From an uncultured Allomuricauda sp. (GTDB lineage Bacteria; Bacteroidota; Bacteroidia; Flavobacteriales; Flavobacteriaceae): a DNA stretch of 64,000 bases. Below, piece by piece: positions 9,021 to 17,935 of this stretch (position 1 is the stretch's first letter; the number at the start of each line of letters is the position of its first letter). The stretch spans positions 248,001 through 312,000 of the forward strand of contig NZ_CANLYK010000003.1 in the NCBI RefSeq assembly GCF_947495325.1, written 5' to 3'. The translations under genes were made by a program, and so were the position numbers. Below the pieces are notes generated by a model that was not told the DNA's origin, searched no databases, and saw only the letters and a list, made by a program, of their open reading frames with translations.

Positions 9021-10781
9021 TTATTTGATGTTTAGACTAAAGGGCATTTTAGCCTGGATTCCCTTTTGCTTTGTAATATCCTTAAATTCCTTTAAAAACT
9101 GATACGCTTCAGTTCCAATTTCTTCTTGAATAAGCGCCTCCCCTATTTTCGCTTTTACACCTCCTAAATCTTCCATAAGCCGTTCAAAATCAGATTTGTA
9201 TTTTGGATACTTGCGTATTCCGTAAGAATCCAATTCAGCCATTTCGGCAGCGGCGGCAATAGCATCATCCAAATTGCCCAGTTCATCTATCAATCCATTT
9301 TCTTTGGCATCCACTCCACTCCAAACTCTTCCTTGCGCCAAGGAATCTACGGCAGCAATACTCATATTTCTTCCTGCAGCCACTCTTTCCAAAAATACCT
9401 CGTAGGTATCTTCCACCCCTTCTTGAACCACATCACGGAATGAATCGCTCATAGGTTCAAACAAGGAATAATCCACAGAATTTTTATTCGTCCCAACTTG
9501 CTCCGCATTGATGCCAATCTTTCCGGCCAACTCATGGGCATTGGGTATGGTTCCAAAAACACCAATGGAGCCTGTAATTGTGGTAGGCTCGGCAAAAATC
9601 TTATCCCCACCTACTCCAATATAATAGCCACCCGAAGCCGCAACATTTCCAAAGGAAACTACAACAGGTTTTACTTCTTTTGCTAGTTCTACTTCCCTCC
9701 AAATAATATCTGAAACCAAGGCACTACCTCCTGGGGAATTTACCCGCAAAACAATAGCTTTCACGCTTTCACTTTCTATCGCTTTTTGAAGGGCACTGAC
9801 CACCAACCCTTGGCCAATAAAATCTTTCCCTCCTTCTCCGTAATAAATTTCACCTTGCGCATATACCACGGCAATTTTATCCTTTCCGGTCAGCAGTCTT
9901 TTTTTTCTTGCTACCTGAATATAGTCCCTAAATTCAACATAGCTGATCTCAGCATCTTCTTCAAGCCCCATTTTATCTATCAACAATGTTTCATATTCAT
10001 CAAAATGAAGATTGCCATCAATAAGACCGGATGTTACCGCATATTTTGGCGTTCTTCCACCCAGAGTATCCGCAATTATGTTCAAATCCTTATCAGTGAT
10101 GTTTCTGGAAGCCGAAATATCAGCTATCATGCTATTCCAAAGGGATTGGATAAGTTCTTTTATTTGCAGCCGATTCTCGGGACTCATCGTATTTGACAAA
10201 TAGGGTTCTACTGCACTTTTATATTTTCCATGCCGAATCACCTCCATTTTAACGCCCATTTTCTCCTGCAAATCCTTAAAAAACAATATTTCGGTAGCCA
10301 ATCCTTTAAAATCCATTGCACCAACTGGGTTTAGGTACATTTCATCTGCCACGCTTGCCAAATAGTAGTCTTTTTGGGTATAAAAATCCGAATGGGCGTA
10401 AATAAATTTTCCTGTTGATTTAAAATCCAATAAGGCTTTCCTTATCTCTTGAACCTGAGCCAATCCTGCCTGTAAAAAGCTTGTGGTGAAACTTATACCT
10501 TCAATATTAGTATCTTCTTTGGCCACTTTAATGGCATGAAGAATATCATCCAAACCTACCTCATCATCCCACAATGCCGCAAATGGGTCAGAATCATCTC
10601 TACCCACATAATCCCTTATAGGTTCTGTAAAACTCAACTCCAATATGGAATTCTTGCCCACTACAACACCATCATCTGCATTTCCCATCAAAGCCGCAAA
10701 AATGACAAACATTCCAAATAACACTCCAAAAGCAATCAAACATCCTAAAATGGCAGCCAATAGATTTCTCAAAAACTTCAT
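9021..10781 (-). CDS. sppA: Signal peptide peptidase SppA, 67K type
   Basis: The 586-aa membrane-anchored serine protease cleaves signal peptides left in the membrane after secretion. It has one N-terminal transmembrane segment (about 8-32) and two tandem SppA/S49 domains, the long 67K architecture. The Lys-Ser dyad is visible: Lys188 in HGKYKSAVEP and Ser383 in NVAASGGYY, with LRVNSPGGSA at about 345-354 forming the oxyanion-type loop. It precedes the queuosine transporter gene on the minus strand by 3 bases. It is divergent from the folK fusion, with only 70 bases between the two start codons, so their promoters must overlap or lie back to back. Confidence 0.95.
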   Translation of the reverse strand: MKFLRNLLAAILGCLIAFGVLFGMFVIFAALMGNADDGVVVGKNSILELSFTEPIRDYVGRDDSDPFAALWDDEVGLDDILHAIKVAKEDTNIEGISFTTSFLQAGLAQVQEIRKALLDFKSTGKFIYAHSDFYTQKDYYLASVADEMYLNPVGAMDFKGLATEILFFKDLQEKMGVKMEVIRHGKYKSAVEPYLSNTMSPENRLQIKELIQSLWNSMIADISASRNITDKDLNIIADTLGGRTPKYAVTSGLIDGNLHFDEYETLLIDKMGLEEDAEISYVEFRDYIQVARKKRLLTGKDKIAVVYAQGEIYYGEGGKDFIGQGLVVSALQKAIESESVKAIVLRVNSPGGSALVSDIIWREVELAKEVKPVVVSFGNVAASGGYYIGVGGDKIFAEPTTITGSIGVFGTIPNAHELAGKIGINAEQVGTNKNSVDYSLFEPMSDSFRDVVQEGVEDTYEVFLERVAAGRNMSIAAVDSLAQGRVWSGVDAKENGLIDELGNLDDAIAAAAEMAELDSYGIRKYPKYKSDFERLMEDLGGVKAKIGEALIQEEIGTEAYQFLKEFKDITKQKGIQAKMPFSLNIK

Positions 10782-10851
10782 GCAATCAAATTTATTTTCA
10801 GCCCAAATATAACCATTGTTGTATTGTTTTGTTTACTTTGTTTTCTTGATT

Positions 10852-11997
10852 ATGGGTCAGACACAAACAGCATATCTTTCATTGGGCAGCAACTTGGGCA
10901 ATAGATATCCCACACTGCAAAAAGCTGTATTTCGTATTCAAAAAAAAGTTGGGGAGGTAACCGCTGTATCCTCAATTTATGAAAATCCAGCAGTAGGTTT
11001 TGAAGGAGAGGATTTTTTGAATGCCTGCATTTCTGTAAATACTAAATTACCACCAACGGAATTGCTTTTGATCCTTTTGGAAATTGAGAAGGATTTTGGA
11101 CGGGAAAGATCACAACAAAAAGAACATCAATCCAGAACCTTGGATATTGATATTGTTCTTTATGGGAATGAAATTATCGATTCAAAGGAATTGGCCATCC
11201 CGCACCCAAGAATGACAAGCAGGAATTTTGTTCTAAAACCCTTGGCAGATATTGCCCCGCAATATTACCATCCGGTTCTCAATAAAGACATTCGCAATTT
11301 ATTGCAGCAATGTAAAGACCGAAGTCAACTGAAGAAAACCTCGTATAGGCTTTTTAAAAATCGTTTGGAACTTTTTTCACAACTTCAGTTTCTTGCTATT
11401 GAAGGCAATATTGGAGCCGGAAAAACAACACTATCCAAAATGATTGCAAAAGATTTTAATGCAAAATTGGTTTTGGAGCGCTTTGCGGATAATCCTTTTT
11501 TACCAAAGTTTTATGAAGATCAACCAAGATATGCTTTTCCTTTGGAGATGTCTTTTCTGGCAGATCGCTATCAACAATTTACGGATGATACCTCGCAGTT
11601 TGATCTTTTTAAAAATTTTATGGTCAGTGACTATGATATTTTCAAGTCCCTGATCTTTGCAAAGATTACATTACAGGAAGAAGAATTTAATTTATACAGA
11701 AAGGTTTTTAATTTTATGTACAAAGAAGTGAAAAAGCCAGAAATTTATCTGTACCTCTATCAAAATACAGAACGACTATTGGCGAATATTAAAAAACGCG
11801 GCCGGGATTACGAGCAGAACATCGATGCTTCCTATTTGGAAAAAATAAATCGCGGATATATGGATTTTATAAAAGGGCATCCAAACCAAAATAGTATGAT
11901 TTTGGATTTGAGCGACTTAGATTTTGTAAACGATTCTACAGATTATGAAACTGTCTTGGAACGACTCGAAGAAAAAATTCTGCAGTTACTTTTTTAA
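10852..11997 (+). CDS. folK: Fusion of HPPK (FolK) and deoxynucleoside kinase
   Basis: I start it at the ATG at 10852 (MGQTQTAYLS); an upstream in-frame TTG at 10816 would add a hydrophobic stretch that does not belong to either domain. Residues 1 to about 150 are 6-hydroxymethyl-7,8-dihydropterin pyrophosphokinase, with SLGSNLGNR near the N-terminus and RTLDIDIVLYG and PHPRMTSRNFVL later. The second half begins at FLAIEGNIGAGKTT (Walker A about 185-192) and continues as a deoxynucleoside kinase with the ERFADNPFL and DYDIF type motifs and a C-terminal lid region (KKRGRDYE). One enzyme serves folate synthesis, the other nucleoside salvage. Total length is 381 aa. It ends at a terminator shared with the convergent methyltransferase gene. 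Confidence 0.93.
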   Translation: MGQTQTAYLSLGSNLGNRYPTLQKAVFRIQKKVGEVTAVSSIYENPAVGFEGEDFLNACISVNTKLPPTELLLILLEIEKDFGRERSQQKEHQSRTLDIDIVLYGNEIIDSKELAIPHPRMTSRNFVLKPLADIAPQYYHPVLNKDIRNLLQQCKDRSQLKKTSYRLFKNRLELFSQLQFLAIEGNIGAGKTTLSKMIAKDFNAKLVLERFADNPFLPKFYEDQPRYAFPLEMSFLADRYQQFTDDTSQFDLFKNFMVSDYDIFKSLIFAKITLQEEEFNLYRKVFNFMYKEVKKPEIYLYLYQNTERLLANIKKRGRDYEQNIDASYLEKINRGYMDFIKGHPNQNSMILDLSDLDFVNDSTDYETVLERLEEKILQLLF

Positions 11998-12090
11998 GAG
12001 AATTTTAGCAAAATGTTTGGAAATTATAAAAGGTTTTATTTTATTAGCGCCTCTCTAAAAGAGAAACTAACTAACTCAAACTATATGTTT

Positions 12091-12120
12091 AGCCCTGAAT
12101 TTTCAGGGCTTTTTTGTTTT
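12091..12120. terminator. Terminator between the folK fusion and the RNA methyltransferase gene
   Basis: An 8-bp stem AGCCCTGA / TCAGGGCT with a short AT loop is followed by a T-run (12110-12115). The right arm contains the stop codon of the minus-strand methyltransferase gene (12103-12105), so this terminator overlaps its coding end. It should stop plus-strand transcripts from the folK fusion; the minus-strand side lacks a strong T-run. Confidence 0.75.
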
Positions 12121-12663
12121 AGAGGCCCTGAGTTTAGCCCATATATCCCATACAACTACCCCTGCACTTACTGAAATATTCAATGAATGTTTTGTTCCAA
12201 ACTGAGGAATTTCAAGGACCAAATCACAAGCCGAAACCACTTCTTGTGAAACCCCTTTCACCTCATTTCCAAAAATTAATGCCACTGTTTCGTTATTCCC
12301 TATCGTAAAATCGTTGAGCATTGTTGCATTTTCAGCTTGTTCCACAGCAATTGAACGCACTCCCTGTTTTTTAAGTTCAGTAACCAGTTCCAAAGTATTT
12401 TCCCGGTACTCCCAAGCTACACTTTCTGTGGCTCCCAAAGCGGTTTTCCTGATATCCTTGTGGGGCGGGGTCGCTGTTATTCCACAGAGGAATACTTTCT
12501 TTACCAAAAAAGCATCCGCGGTTCTAAATACAGATCCAATATTATTTAAGCTTCGAATATTGTCCAAAACTATAATGATCGGATTTTTTTCGGCATTTTT
12601 AAAACCAGCTACATCCAATCTATCCAATTCGCTGTTTTCAAGTTTACGCATATTATTTTTCAA
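12103..12663 (-). CDS. TrmH/SpoU-family RNA 2'-O-methyltransferase
   Basis: A 186-aa SPOUT-class methyltransferase. The three SpoU motifs are visible: motif 1 with the catalytic Arg in NNIGSVFRTADAF (about 41-53), motif 2 LIFGNEVKGVS (about 129-139), and motif 3 IPQFGTKHSLNISVSAGVV, seen as IPQFG, KHSLNIS and AGVVVW (about 152-172). It uses S-adenosylmethionine to methylate a ribose in tRNA or rRNA in the cytoplasm. It is short and lacks an extra N-terminal RNA-binding domain. Start could also be the internal ATG (MRKLEN) 12 bases later. The C-terminal Lys/Pro residues are encoded by the terminator stem. Confidence 0.9.
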   Translation of the reverse strand: MKNNMRKLENSELDRLDVAGFKNAEKNPIIIVLDNIRSLNNIGSVFRTADAFLVKKVFLCGITATPPHKDIRKTALGATESVAWEYRENTLELVTELKKQGVRSIAVEQAENATMLNDFTIGNNETVALIFGNEVKGVSQEVVSACDLVLEIPQFGTKHSLNISVSAGVVVWDIWAKLRASKTKKP

Positions 12664-12763
12664 CTATAATCCCTAAAATATCAACAAAAATTCTTGAAAC
12701 ATGGAGAAATGGGTACATTCGTTTCTACCCAATTCTGGGCAAATGTAAAAGATTAATATCGCT

Positions 12764-15385
12764 TTGGCAGCCAATACTAAGACAAAGAAAGTTACCCCAC
12801 TGATGCAACAATATAATGCTATCAAGACCAAACATCCTGATGCATTGTTGTTATTCAGGGTGGGGGATTTTTACGAAACTTTTGGTGAAGATGCCATAAA
12901 GGCCTCCAAGATTTTGGGTATTATCCTTACCCACAGAAATAATGGAGGGGACAAAACCGAATTGGCCGGTTTTCCGCACCATTCTTTAAATACCTATTTA
13001 CCAAAACTGGTAAAGGCAGGGCAGCGTGTGGCCATATGTGACCAATTGGAAGACCCTAAACAAACCAAAAGCATTGTAAAACGAGGTGTTACCGAGTTGG
13101 TAACACCAGGCGTGGCCCTTAACGACGATATATTATCCGCGAAAAGCAATAATTTTTTGTGTGCCGTACATTTTGGTCGAAACAAATATGGGGTCTCTTT
13201 CTTGGATATCTCCACCGGAGAATTTTTAACCGCGGAAGGTTCTGCCGAACAGGTGGACAAGCTACTTCAAAATTTTAGCCCTAATGAGGTTTTGGTTTCC
13301 AAAAGTCACAAAACTTCATTTTTAGAGCTTTTCGGTACCCATTTTCACAGCTTTTTTCTAGAAGACTGGATTTTTCAGGAAGATTATGCCAATGAAAGTC
13401 TAACCAGCCATTTTAAGACCAATACCCTGCAAGGTTTTGGTATTGACCATTTATCAAACGGAATAATTGCTTCTGGAGCTGTTCTGCACTACTTATCCGA
13501 AACACAGCACAGCAGATTACAGCACATCAACAAGCTCCAAAGAATTGCAGAAGAGGAATATGTTTGGATGGATCGCTTCACAATCCGTAATCTAGAGCTT
13601 TACCACTCTGCCAATCTAAACGCGGTAACACTTTTAGATGTCATTGACAAGACCATTTCTCCTATGGGAGGGAGGCTTTTAAAACGTTGGCTGGCCCTTC
13701 CTCTAAAAAATATTGAAAAGATTCAGCAGCGCCACCAAGTTGTTGCTTATTTAAAAACTGAGGAAGAAAAGTTAGAAAGAGCGCAGCATTGGATTAAACA
13801 GATGGGCGATTTGGAACGCTTAATCTCCAAATTGGCCACTGGTAAAATAAACCCAAAAGAGGTCGTTCAATTAAAGAATTCGCTCGAAGCCATTGTTCCC
13901 ATCAAGCAATTGGCCTTGGAAAGTCCCAACAAGTCCCTGAACAGCATTGGTGAACAATTGAATGAATGCGAAGCACTTCGAACCAAAATCAAAGAGGTTC
14001 TTAATGAAGAAGCTCCTGTAAACCTTTTAAAAGGTGATACCATTGCCACTGGGTATTCCACGGAATTGGACGAGTTAAGAGGTTTGGCTTTTTCTGGCAA
14101 GGACTATCTGGACAAAATGTTGGAACGCGAAACCGAAATCACGGGAATCACCTCTTTAAAAATAGCTTCCAATAATGTTTTTGGGTATTATATTGAGGTT
14201 AGAAATACGCACAAAGACAAGGTTCCGGAAGCTTGGATACGCAAACAGACCTTGGTGAACGCGGAGCGATATATCACAGAAGAACTTAAAGAGTACGAGG
14301 CTAAAATATTGGGTGCCGAGGAACGCATTTACACCCTTGAACAACAGTTATTTGAGCAACTATTAATGTGGATGCAAGAATACATTGGTACTGTTCAGGA
14401 CAATGCCTATCTGATTGCCCAACTGGATTGTCTTTGTGGATTTGCCCAATTGGCAAAAGAGAACAATTACACCATGCCCGAGATGGATGATTCCACTGTA
14501 CTTGACATTAAGGATGGACGGCATCCTGTAATTGAAAAACAATTACCTCTTGGGGAAAGTTATATTACCAATGATGTATTGCTAAATAGAGACGACCAAC
14601 AGATCATCATGATCACTGGCCCGAATATGAGTGGTAAATCTGCAATTTTAAGACAGACCGCCCTTATTGTGCTTATGGCACAGATGGGAAGTTTTGTTCC
14701 TGCCACCGTTGCAAGAATAGGTGCAGTTGACAAGATTTTTACAAGGGTTGGCGCAAGTGATAACATTTCAATGGGCGAATCTACCTTTATGGTGGAAATG
14801 AACGAAACGGCATCCATTCTCAACAATCTCTCTGAACGCAGTTTAGTGCTTTTGGATGAAATTGGAAGGGGAACCAGCACCTATGATGGTATTTCAATTG
14901 CATGGGCCATTTCTGAATATCTTCATGAACATCCGTCAAGGGCTAAAACACTTTTTGCCACACATTATCACGAACTCAATGAAATGACAGGTACTTTTGC
15001 CCGAATTAAAAATTACAATGTCTCCATAAAAGAATTGAAAAACAACGTGCTTTTCCTTAGAAAATTGGTACCAGGAGGAAGTGAACACAGTTTTGGAATT
15101 CATGTGGCCAAAATGGCCGGAATGCCCCAGCAAGTAATCCAAAAAGCCAATAAAATTCTTAAAAAATTGGAAAAAACCCATTCCAATTCCGAGGTTGCCA
15201 ATACATTGGAATCCACACAAAACGAAATGCAGCTGAGCTTTTTTAATTTGGACGACCCATTGCTCGAGGAAATCAAGGAAGAGATTTTACATTTGGATAT
15301 TGATACCCTGACCCCAGTTGAAGCCTTGATGAAACTTAACGAGATTAAGCGCCTCCTAAGCAAAAAGAAAAAGGCAAGTTCTTAA
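12764..15385 (+). CDS. mutS: DNA mismatch repair ATPase MutS
   Basis: The 873-aa protein recognises base mismatches and small loops and recruits MutL. The start is a TTG at 12764; no suitable ATG lies nearby, and the next Met (in PLMQQYN) would remove conserved residues. The mismatch-binding motif [10 protein letters not shown] is at about 33-42. Connector, lever (with clamp) and ATPase domains follow. Walker [10 protein letters not shown] is at about 617-625 and Walker [15 protein letters not shown] at about 697-710. An ATHYHEL motif and the C-terminal dimerisation helices are present. It is transcribed toward the tRNA pair. Confidence 0.97.
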   Translation: MAANTKTKKVTPLMQQYNAIKTKHPDALLLFRVGDFYETFGEDAIKASKILGIILTHRNNGGDKTELAGFPHHSLNTYLPKLVKAGQRVAICDQLEDPKQTKSIVKRGVTELVTPGVALNDDILSAKSNNFLCAVHFGRNKYGVSFLDISTGEFLTAEGSAEQVDKLLQNFSPNEVLVSKSHKTSFLELFGTHFHSFFLEDWIFQEDYANESLTSHFKTNTLQGFGIDHLSNGIIASGAVLHYLSETQHSRLQHINKLQRIAEEEYVWMDRFTIRNLELYHSANLNAVTLLDVIDKTISPMGGRLLKRWLALPLKNIEKIQQRHQVVAYLKTEEEKLERAQHWIKQMGDLERLISKLATGKINPKEVVQLKNSLEAIVPIKQLALESPNKSLNSIGEQLNECEALRTKIKEVLNEEAPVNLLKGDTIATGYSTELDELRGLAFSGKDYLDKMLERETEITGITSLKIASNNVFGYYIEVRNTHKDKVPEAWIRKQTLVNAERYITEELKEYEAKILGAEERIYTLEQQLFEQLLMWMQEYIGTVQDNAYLIAQLDCLCGFAQLAKENNYTMPEMDDSTVLDIKDGRHPVIEKQLPLGESYITNDVLLNRDDQQIIMITGPNMSGKSAILRQTALIVLMAQMGSFVPATVARIGAVDKIFTRVGASDNISMGESTFMVEMNETASILNNLSERSLVLLDEIGRGTSTYDGISIAWAISEYLHEHPSRAKTLFATHYHELNEMTGTFARIKNYNVSIKELKNNVLFLRKLVPGGSEHSFGIHVAKMAGMPQQVIQKANKILKKLEKTHSNSEVANTLESTQNEMQLSFFNLDDPLLEEIKEEILHLDIDTLTPVEALMKLNEIKRLLSKKKKASS

Positions 15386-15401
15386 AGCTTTGTCCATTGG
15401 A

Positions 15402-15419
15402 AAAAGGAGTAATCCTTTT
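15402..15419 (+). terminator. Short hairpin after mutS
   Basis: A 7-bp stem AAAAGGA / TCCTTTT with a GTAA loop lies 17 bases beyond the mutS stop. It is A/T rich and the T-run is part of the stem, so it would be a weak terminator at best. Confidence 0.3.
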
Positions 15420-15453
15420 CGATTAAAATGCTTTTAATTTTATAGAAATGTAT

Positions 15454-15461
15454 TAAATTTG
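15454..15461 (+). promoter_or_regulatory. Putative -7 element for tRNA-Gly
   Basis: TAAATTTG matches the Bacteroidota -7 consensus TAnnTTTG and lies about 46 bases before the tRNA-Gly gene, in an otherwise AT-rich segment. A TTTTAATT stretch around 15432-15439 could contribute to the upstream element, but the -33 match is poor. The leader between it and the tRNA is consistent with 5' processing. Confidence 0.5.
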
Positions 15462-15506
15462 CATCCGCATCAGCAAAAACTGATGTTTGTTGATGTTCTT
15501 TAAAAT

Positions 15507-15579
15507 GCGAAAGTAGCTCAGTTGGTAGAGCATCACCTTGCCAAGGTGGAGGTCGCGGGTTCGAATCCCGTTTTTCGCT
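15507..15579 (+). tRNA. tRNA-Gly (anticodon GCC)
   Basis: A 73-base cloverleaf. The acceptor pairs GCGAAAG with TTTTCGC (one G-T pair). The D-arm contains GCTCAGTTGGTAGAGC, the anticodon arm TCACC-TTGCCAA-GGTGG places GCC in the loop, and the T-arm has the standard GGTTCGAATCC. The terminal CCA is not encoded (the gene is followed by T then C). Confidence 0.97.
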
Positions 15580-15580
15580 C

Positions 15581-15606
15581 AAAACGCTGCATGACAGCGT
15601 TTTTTT
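15581..15606 (+). terminator. Intrinsic terminator after tRNA-Gly
   Basis: A 9-bp stem AAAACGCTG / CAGCGTTTT with a CATGA loop runs into a run of T. It separates tRNA-Gly from tRNA-Leu, so the two tRNAs are likely to be at least partly independent transcripts. Confidence 0.8.
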
Positions 15607-15625
15607 ATGCTGATACCAATATCAG

Positions 15626-15710
15626 GCTCGAGTGGTGGAATTGGTAGACACGTTGGACTTAAAATCCAATGGCCATTATGGCCGTGCGGGTTCAAGTCCC
15701 GCCTCGAGTA
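15626..15710 (+). tRNA. tRNA-Leu (anticodon UAA)
   Basis: An 85-base class II tRNA with a long variable arm (TGGCCATTATGGCC region). The acceptor GCTCGAG pairs with CTCGAGT, the first pair being a G-T wobble. TGGTGGAATTGGTAGACAC is the leucine-type D region, the anticodon loop CTTAAAA gives TAA, and the T-arm is GCGGGTTCAAGTCCCGC. Discriminator A fits leucine. The accessory gene region begins immediately after it. Confidence 0.97.
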
Positions 15711-15717
15711 CGTAAGA

Positions 15718-15750
15718 CCCTGAAAATCAATTGATTTTCAGGGTTTTTTT
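15718..15750 (+). terminator. Intrinsic terminator after tRNA-Leu
   Basis: A perfect 13-bp palindromic stem (CCCTGAAAATCAA / TTGATTTTCAGGG) with essentially no spacer loop, followed by seven T. It ends the tRNA-Leu transcript and forms the boundary with the accessory region. Confidence 0.85.
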
Positions 15751-15775
15751 ATGCAAGTATCAGAAAATCCTGCAT

Positions 15776-15858
15776 ATTGGCTAACTTTGGTTCACAGCGG
15801 AATAGTCAGTTAGACATTTTCCACAACGAACCATACACAAAACCGTTATGCCCAATTA
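15776..15858 (+). repeat. Spacer element with conserved right end, first copy in the accessory array
   Basis: The spacer runs from ATTGGCTAAC to ACCGTTATGCCCAATTA. The right end, AAACCGTTATGCCCAATTA, closely matches the end of the 21969-22096 spacer (AAACCGTTGTGTGCAATTA). The left end ATTGGCTAAC resembles the GTGGCTAAC and AATGGTTATA left ends of later spacers. It lies just before the first gene of the array. Confidence 0.5.
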
Positions 15859-15864
15859 CAAAAA

Positions 15865-16554
15865 ATGAACAGACTAACACGAATCACCTCAATTTTAATT
15901 CATTTACAATCTAAAAAGATAGTAACGGCAAAAGAAATTGCAGATAGATTTGAAATTAGTTTACGAACCGTTTATCGAGATATTAAAACACTACAAGAAT
16001 CGGGAGTTCCAATTGGTTCAGAGAATGGTATAGGATACTTTATAGTAGACGGATATTCGCTTCCCCCAATAATGATTACGGAAGAAGAGGCAAATGCTTT
16101 AATTATCTCAGAAAAATTAATCTTAAATCAAGGAGATAAATCGCTTAAAAAAGATTTCAATGCACTACTTATAAAAATAAAGGCTGTATTAAAAAAAAAT
16201 GAAAAAAACAATATTTCTAAACTTGAAAACCGAATAACACCATCAACCGCAAAAGATACTTTTGAAAGTAATTCACTATCACTAATTCAAAGAGCAGTTA
16301 CAAATACTACAGTTATTGCTATAAAATATCATTCATTATACAAAGATGAAGTTACTGAAAGAGAAATAGAACCTATAGGACTTTATTTCACTGACCTGGC
16401 TTGGATTGTAGTCGCACATTGTAAATTAAGAAATGAGATTCGAGAATTTAGATTGGATAGAATTTTGGAATCGAAAAACACATCTCAATCCTTTGATTAT
16501 CAAGAATTTTTTACTCTATCAAAATATTTTAATGAATTAGTTGAACCTAGTTGA
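15865..16554 (+). CDS. YafY-type HTH/WYL transcriptional regulator
   Basis: The 229-aa protein has an N-terminal DeoR-like winged helix-turn-helix (about 1-60, with RLTRITSILIHLQ and RFEISLRTVYRDIKTLQ) and a C-terminal WYL ligand-sensing domain (about 140-220). In that domain the usual W-Y-L triplet region reads LAWIVVAHC, followed by REFRLDRI. WYL regulators typically sense a nucleic acid or small ligand and control neighbouring genes. The SRPBCC lipoprotein gene starts 57 bases downstream and is a plausible target or operon partner. Coding sequence is notably AT-rich compared with mutS. Confidence 0.88.
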   Translation: MNRLTRITSILIHLQSKKIVTAKEIADRFEISLRTVYRDIKTLQESGVPIGSENGIGYFIVDGYSLPPIMITEEEANALIISEKLILNQGDKSLKKDFNALLIKIKAVLKKNEKNNISKLENRITPSTAKDTFESNSLSLIQRAVTNTTVIAIKYHSLYKDEVTEREIEPIGLYFTDLAWIVVAHCKLRNEIREFRLDRILESKNTSQSFDYQEFFTLSKYFNELVEPS

Positions 16555-16611
16555 CATAGGGCTGTCACTCACTCGATTTACTTTTGTTTCAAAATCAATT
16601 AAAAAAATAAA

Positions 16612-17235
16612 ATGAAACAATTATTAATCGCACCAGCAATCTTAATTTTATTTGGTTGCAATGGTCAAAACAAAGTGAAAATGAGTGAAAAAAAAATGAC
16701 TCAAACACAACAAGAAGTAACATCGATTTTTCCAAAAGCAAGTGATTTCGTAAAGAGTCCATTGAGAAATAGAATAAGACTAGAGTTAAATGCTCCAGTT
16801 GCAGAAGTTTGGGCACTGGTTGGAAAATTAGAACGTATGCCAGAATATAGTTCGGGTCTTGAAAAACTAGATGCCAGTTACGATTCTAATAATAAATGCA
16901 CCAACTATACCTGTCATTTTTTTCCAATGGAAGAAGGAGGAAAAGTAACTACTCATAGCGAAACCATAAAATGGTATGAACCAAACGTAGGCTTTTCCTC
17001 GATAGCCGAAGAGCCAAACATACTTGGCTTAAAACAATCATTAGGAATAGTCACTTTTGAAGATAAAGGGGAACAAACCATTTTGCAATGGGAAACTTAT
17101 TTTACTGCTGAAAATGATGAAATAGTTAAAATGAATATTATGGGTTTTGAACAAGCTCTAAACATTGACATTTCTCAAAATTTAATAAAAAAATTTGGAG
17201 GCAAGGTATTAGAAAGTTATACCTCTGAATTATAA
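16612..17235 (+). CDS. SRPBCC-fold lipoprotein
   Basis: A 207-aa protein with a lipoprotein signal peptide ending in LILFGC (lipid Cys about 15). It is followed by a START/SRPBCC-like hydrophobic-ligand-binding domain; the first strand and helix read RIRLELNAPVAEVWALVG (about 54-71). Such domains bind lipids, polyketides or other hydrophobic molecules, and the signal places this one at a membrane facing the periplasm. Ligand unknown. It is probably cotranscribed with the WYL regulator upstream. Confidence 0.75.
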   Translation: MKQLLIAPAILILFGCNGQNKVKMSEKKMTQTQQEVTSIFPKASDFVKSPLRNRIRLELNAPVAEVWALVGKLERMPEYSSGLEKLDASYDSNNKCTNYTCHFFPMEEGGKVTTHSETIKWYEPNVGFSSIAEEPNILGLKQSLGIVTFEDKGEQTILQWETYFTAENDEIVKMNIMGFEQALNIDISQNLIKKFGGKVLESYTSEL

Positions 17236-17387
17236 CTAATTTCAATACTCAAAATTTAGCCTACCCATTTGAATTTCAAATGGGGTATAATAACACATAT
17301 ACTATAAACTTTATTGTTGGAAGAAAATAACAATCAAAATTCTCACTTTAAAACAGTTCAGAGCTTCTATCAAAATAGAAAAATAAA

Positions 17388-17870
17388 ATGAATATCCATC
17401 CTAGAACAGAAATACTAGAAAGTAAAAAATTGATTGGTAGTAGACTAAAAATGAGTTTGACCAATAACAAGACAGTTCAACTTTGGGGAAGTTTTGCTCC
17501 TAAAATAAAGGGCATTAAAAATAGACTTACAACAGATAAAATTTCAATGCAAATTTATGATAGTTCGTATTATGTAAACTTTAACCTCAATAACGAATTT
17601 GAAAAATGGGCAACAGTAGAAGTATCTGACTTCAATGATATTCCAGAAGGGTTGGAAAAATTTATACTAAATGGTGGCGAATATGCAGTTTTTGATTATA
17701 AGGGCTTAAGTAATGACAGTAGTATTTTTCAGTACATTTTTAAGACTTGGCTACCTAATTCTTGTTATAAATTGGACAACAGACCTCATTTTGAAATTTT
17801 AGGAAAAAAGTATAAGAATAATGACCCTGCTTCAGAGGAAGAAATATGGATACCTATAAAAAAGAAATAA
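17388..17870 (+). CDS. GyrI-like small-molecule-binding domain protein
   Basis: A 160-aa cytoplasmic protein consisting of a stand-alone GyrI-like (AraC effector-binding, SOUL-type) domain. Visible family features are the first strand (KKLIGSRLKMSL), the central LWGSFAPKI, and the late GGEYAVFDYKG and IFQYIFKTWLPNS segments, with an acidic end (HFEILGKKY, EEEIWIPI). Such stand-alone domains bind drugs or metabolites. A 152-base AT-rich spacer with an 8-bp hairpin (17264-17284) precedes it. Confidence 0.85.
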   Translation: MNIHPRTEILESKKLIGSRLKMSLTNNKTVQLWGSFAPKIKGIKNRLTTDKISMQIYDSSYYVNFNLNNEFEKWATVEVSDFNDIPEGLEKFILNGGEYAVFDYKGLSNDSSIFQYIFKTWLPNSCYKLDNRPHFEILGKKYKNNDPASEEEIWIPIKKK

Positions 17871-17935
17871 ATCCTGGGCTAATATTTTTTTACAAAAATA
17901 GACAGAATAGCATTTTAGTAAGGACAAAATAATAA

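Noticed and set aside
15382..15582. Minus-strand reading frame of 66 aa with an RDSNPRPPPWQGDALPTELL-type start
   Set aside because: It is the complement of tRNA-Gly; this peptide text is a well-known tRNA translation artefact.
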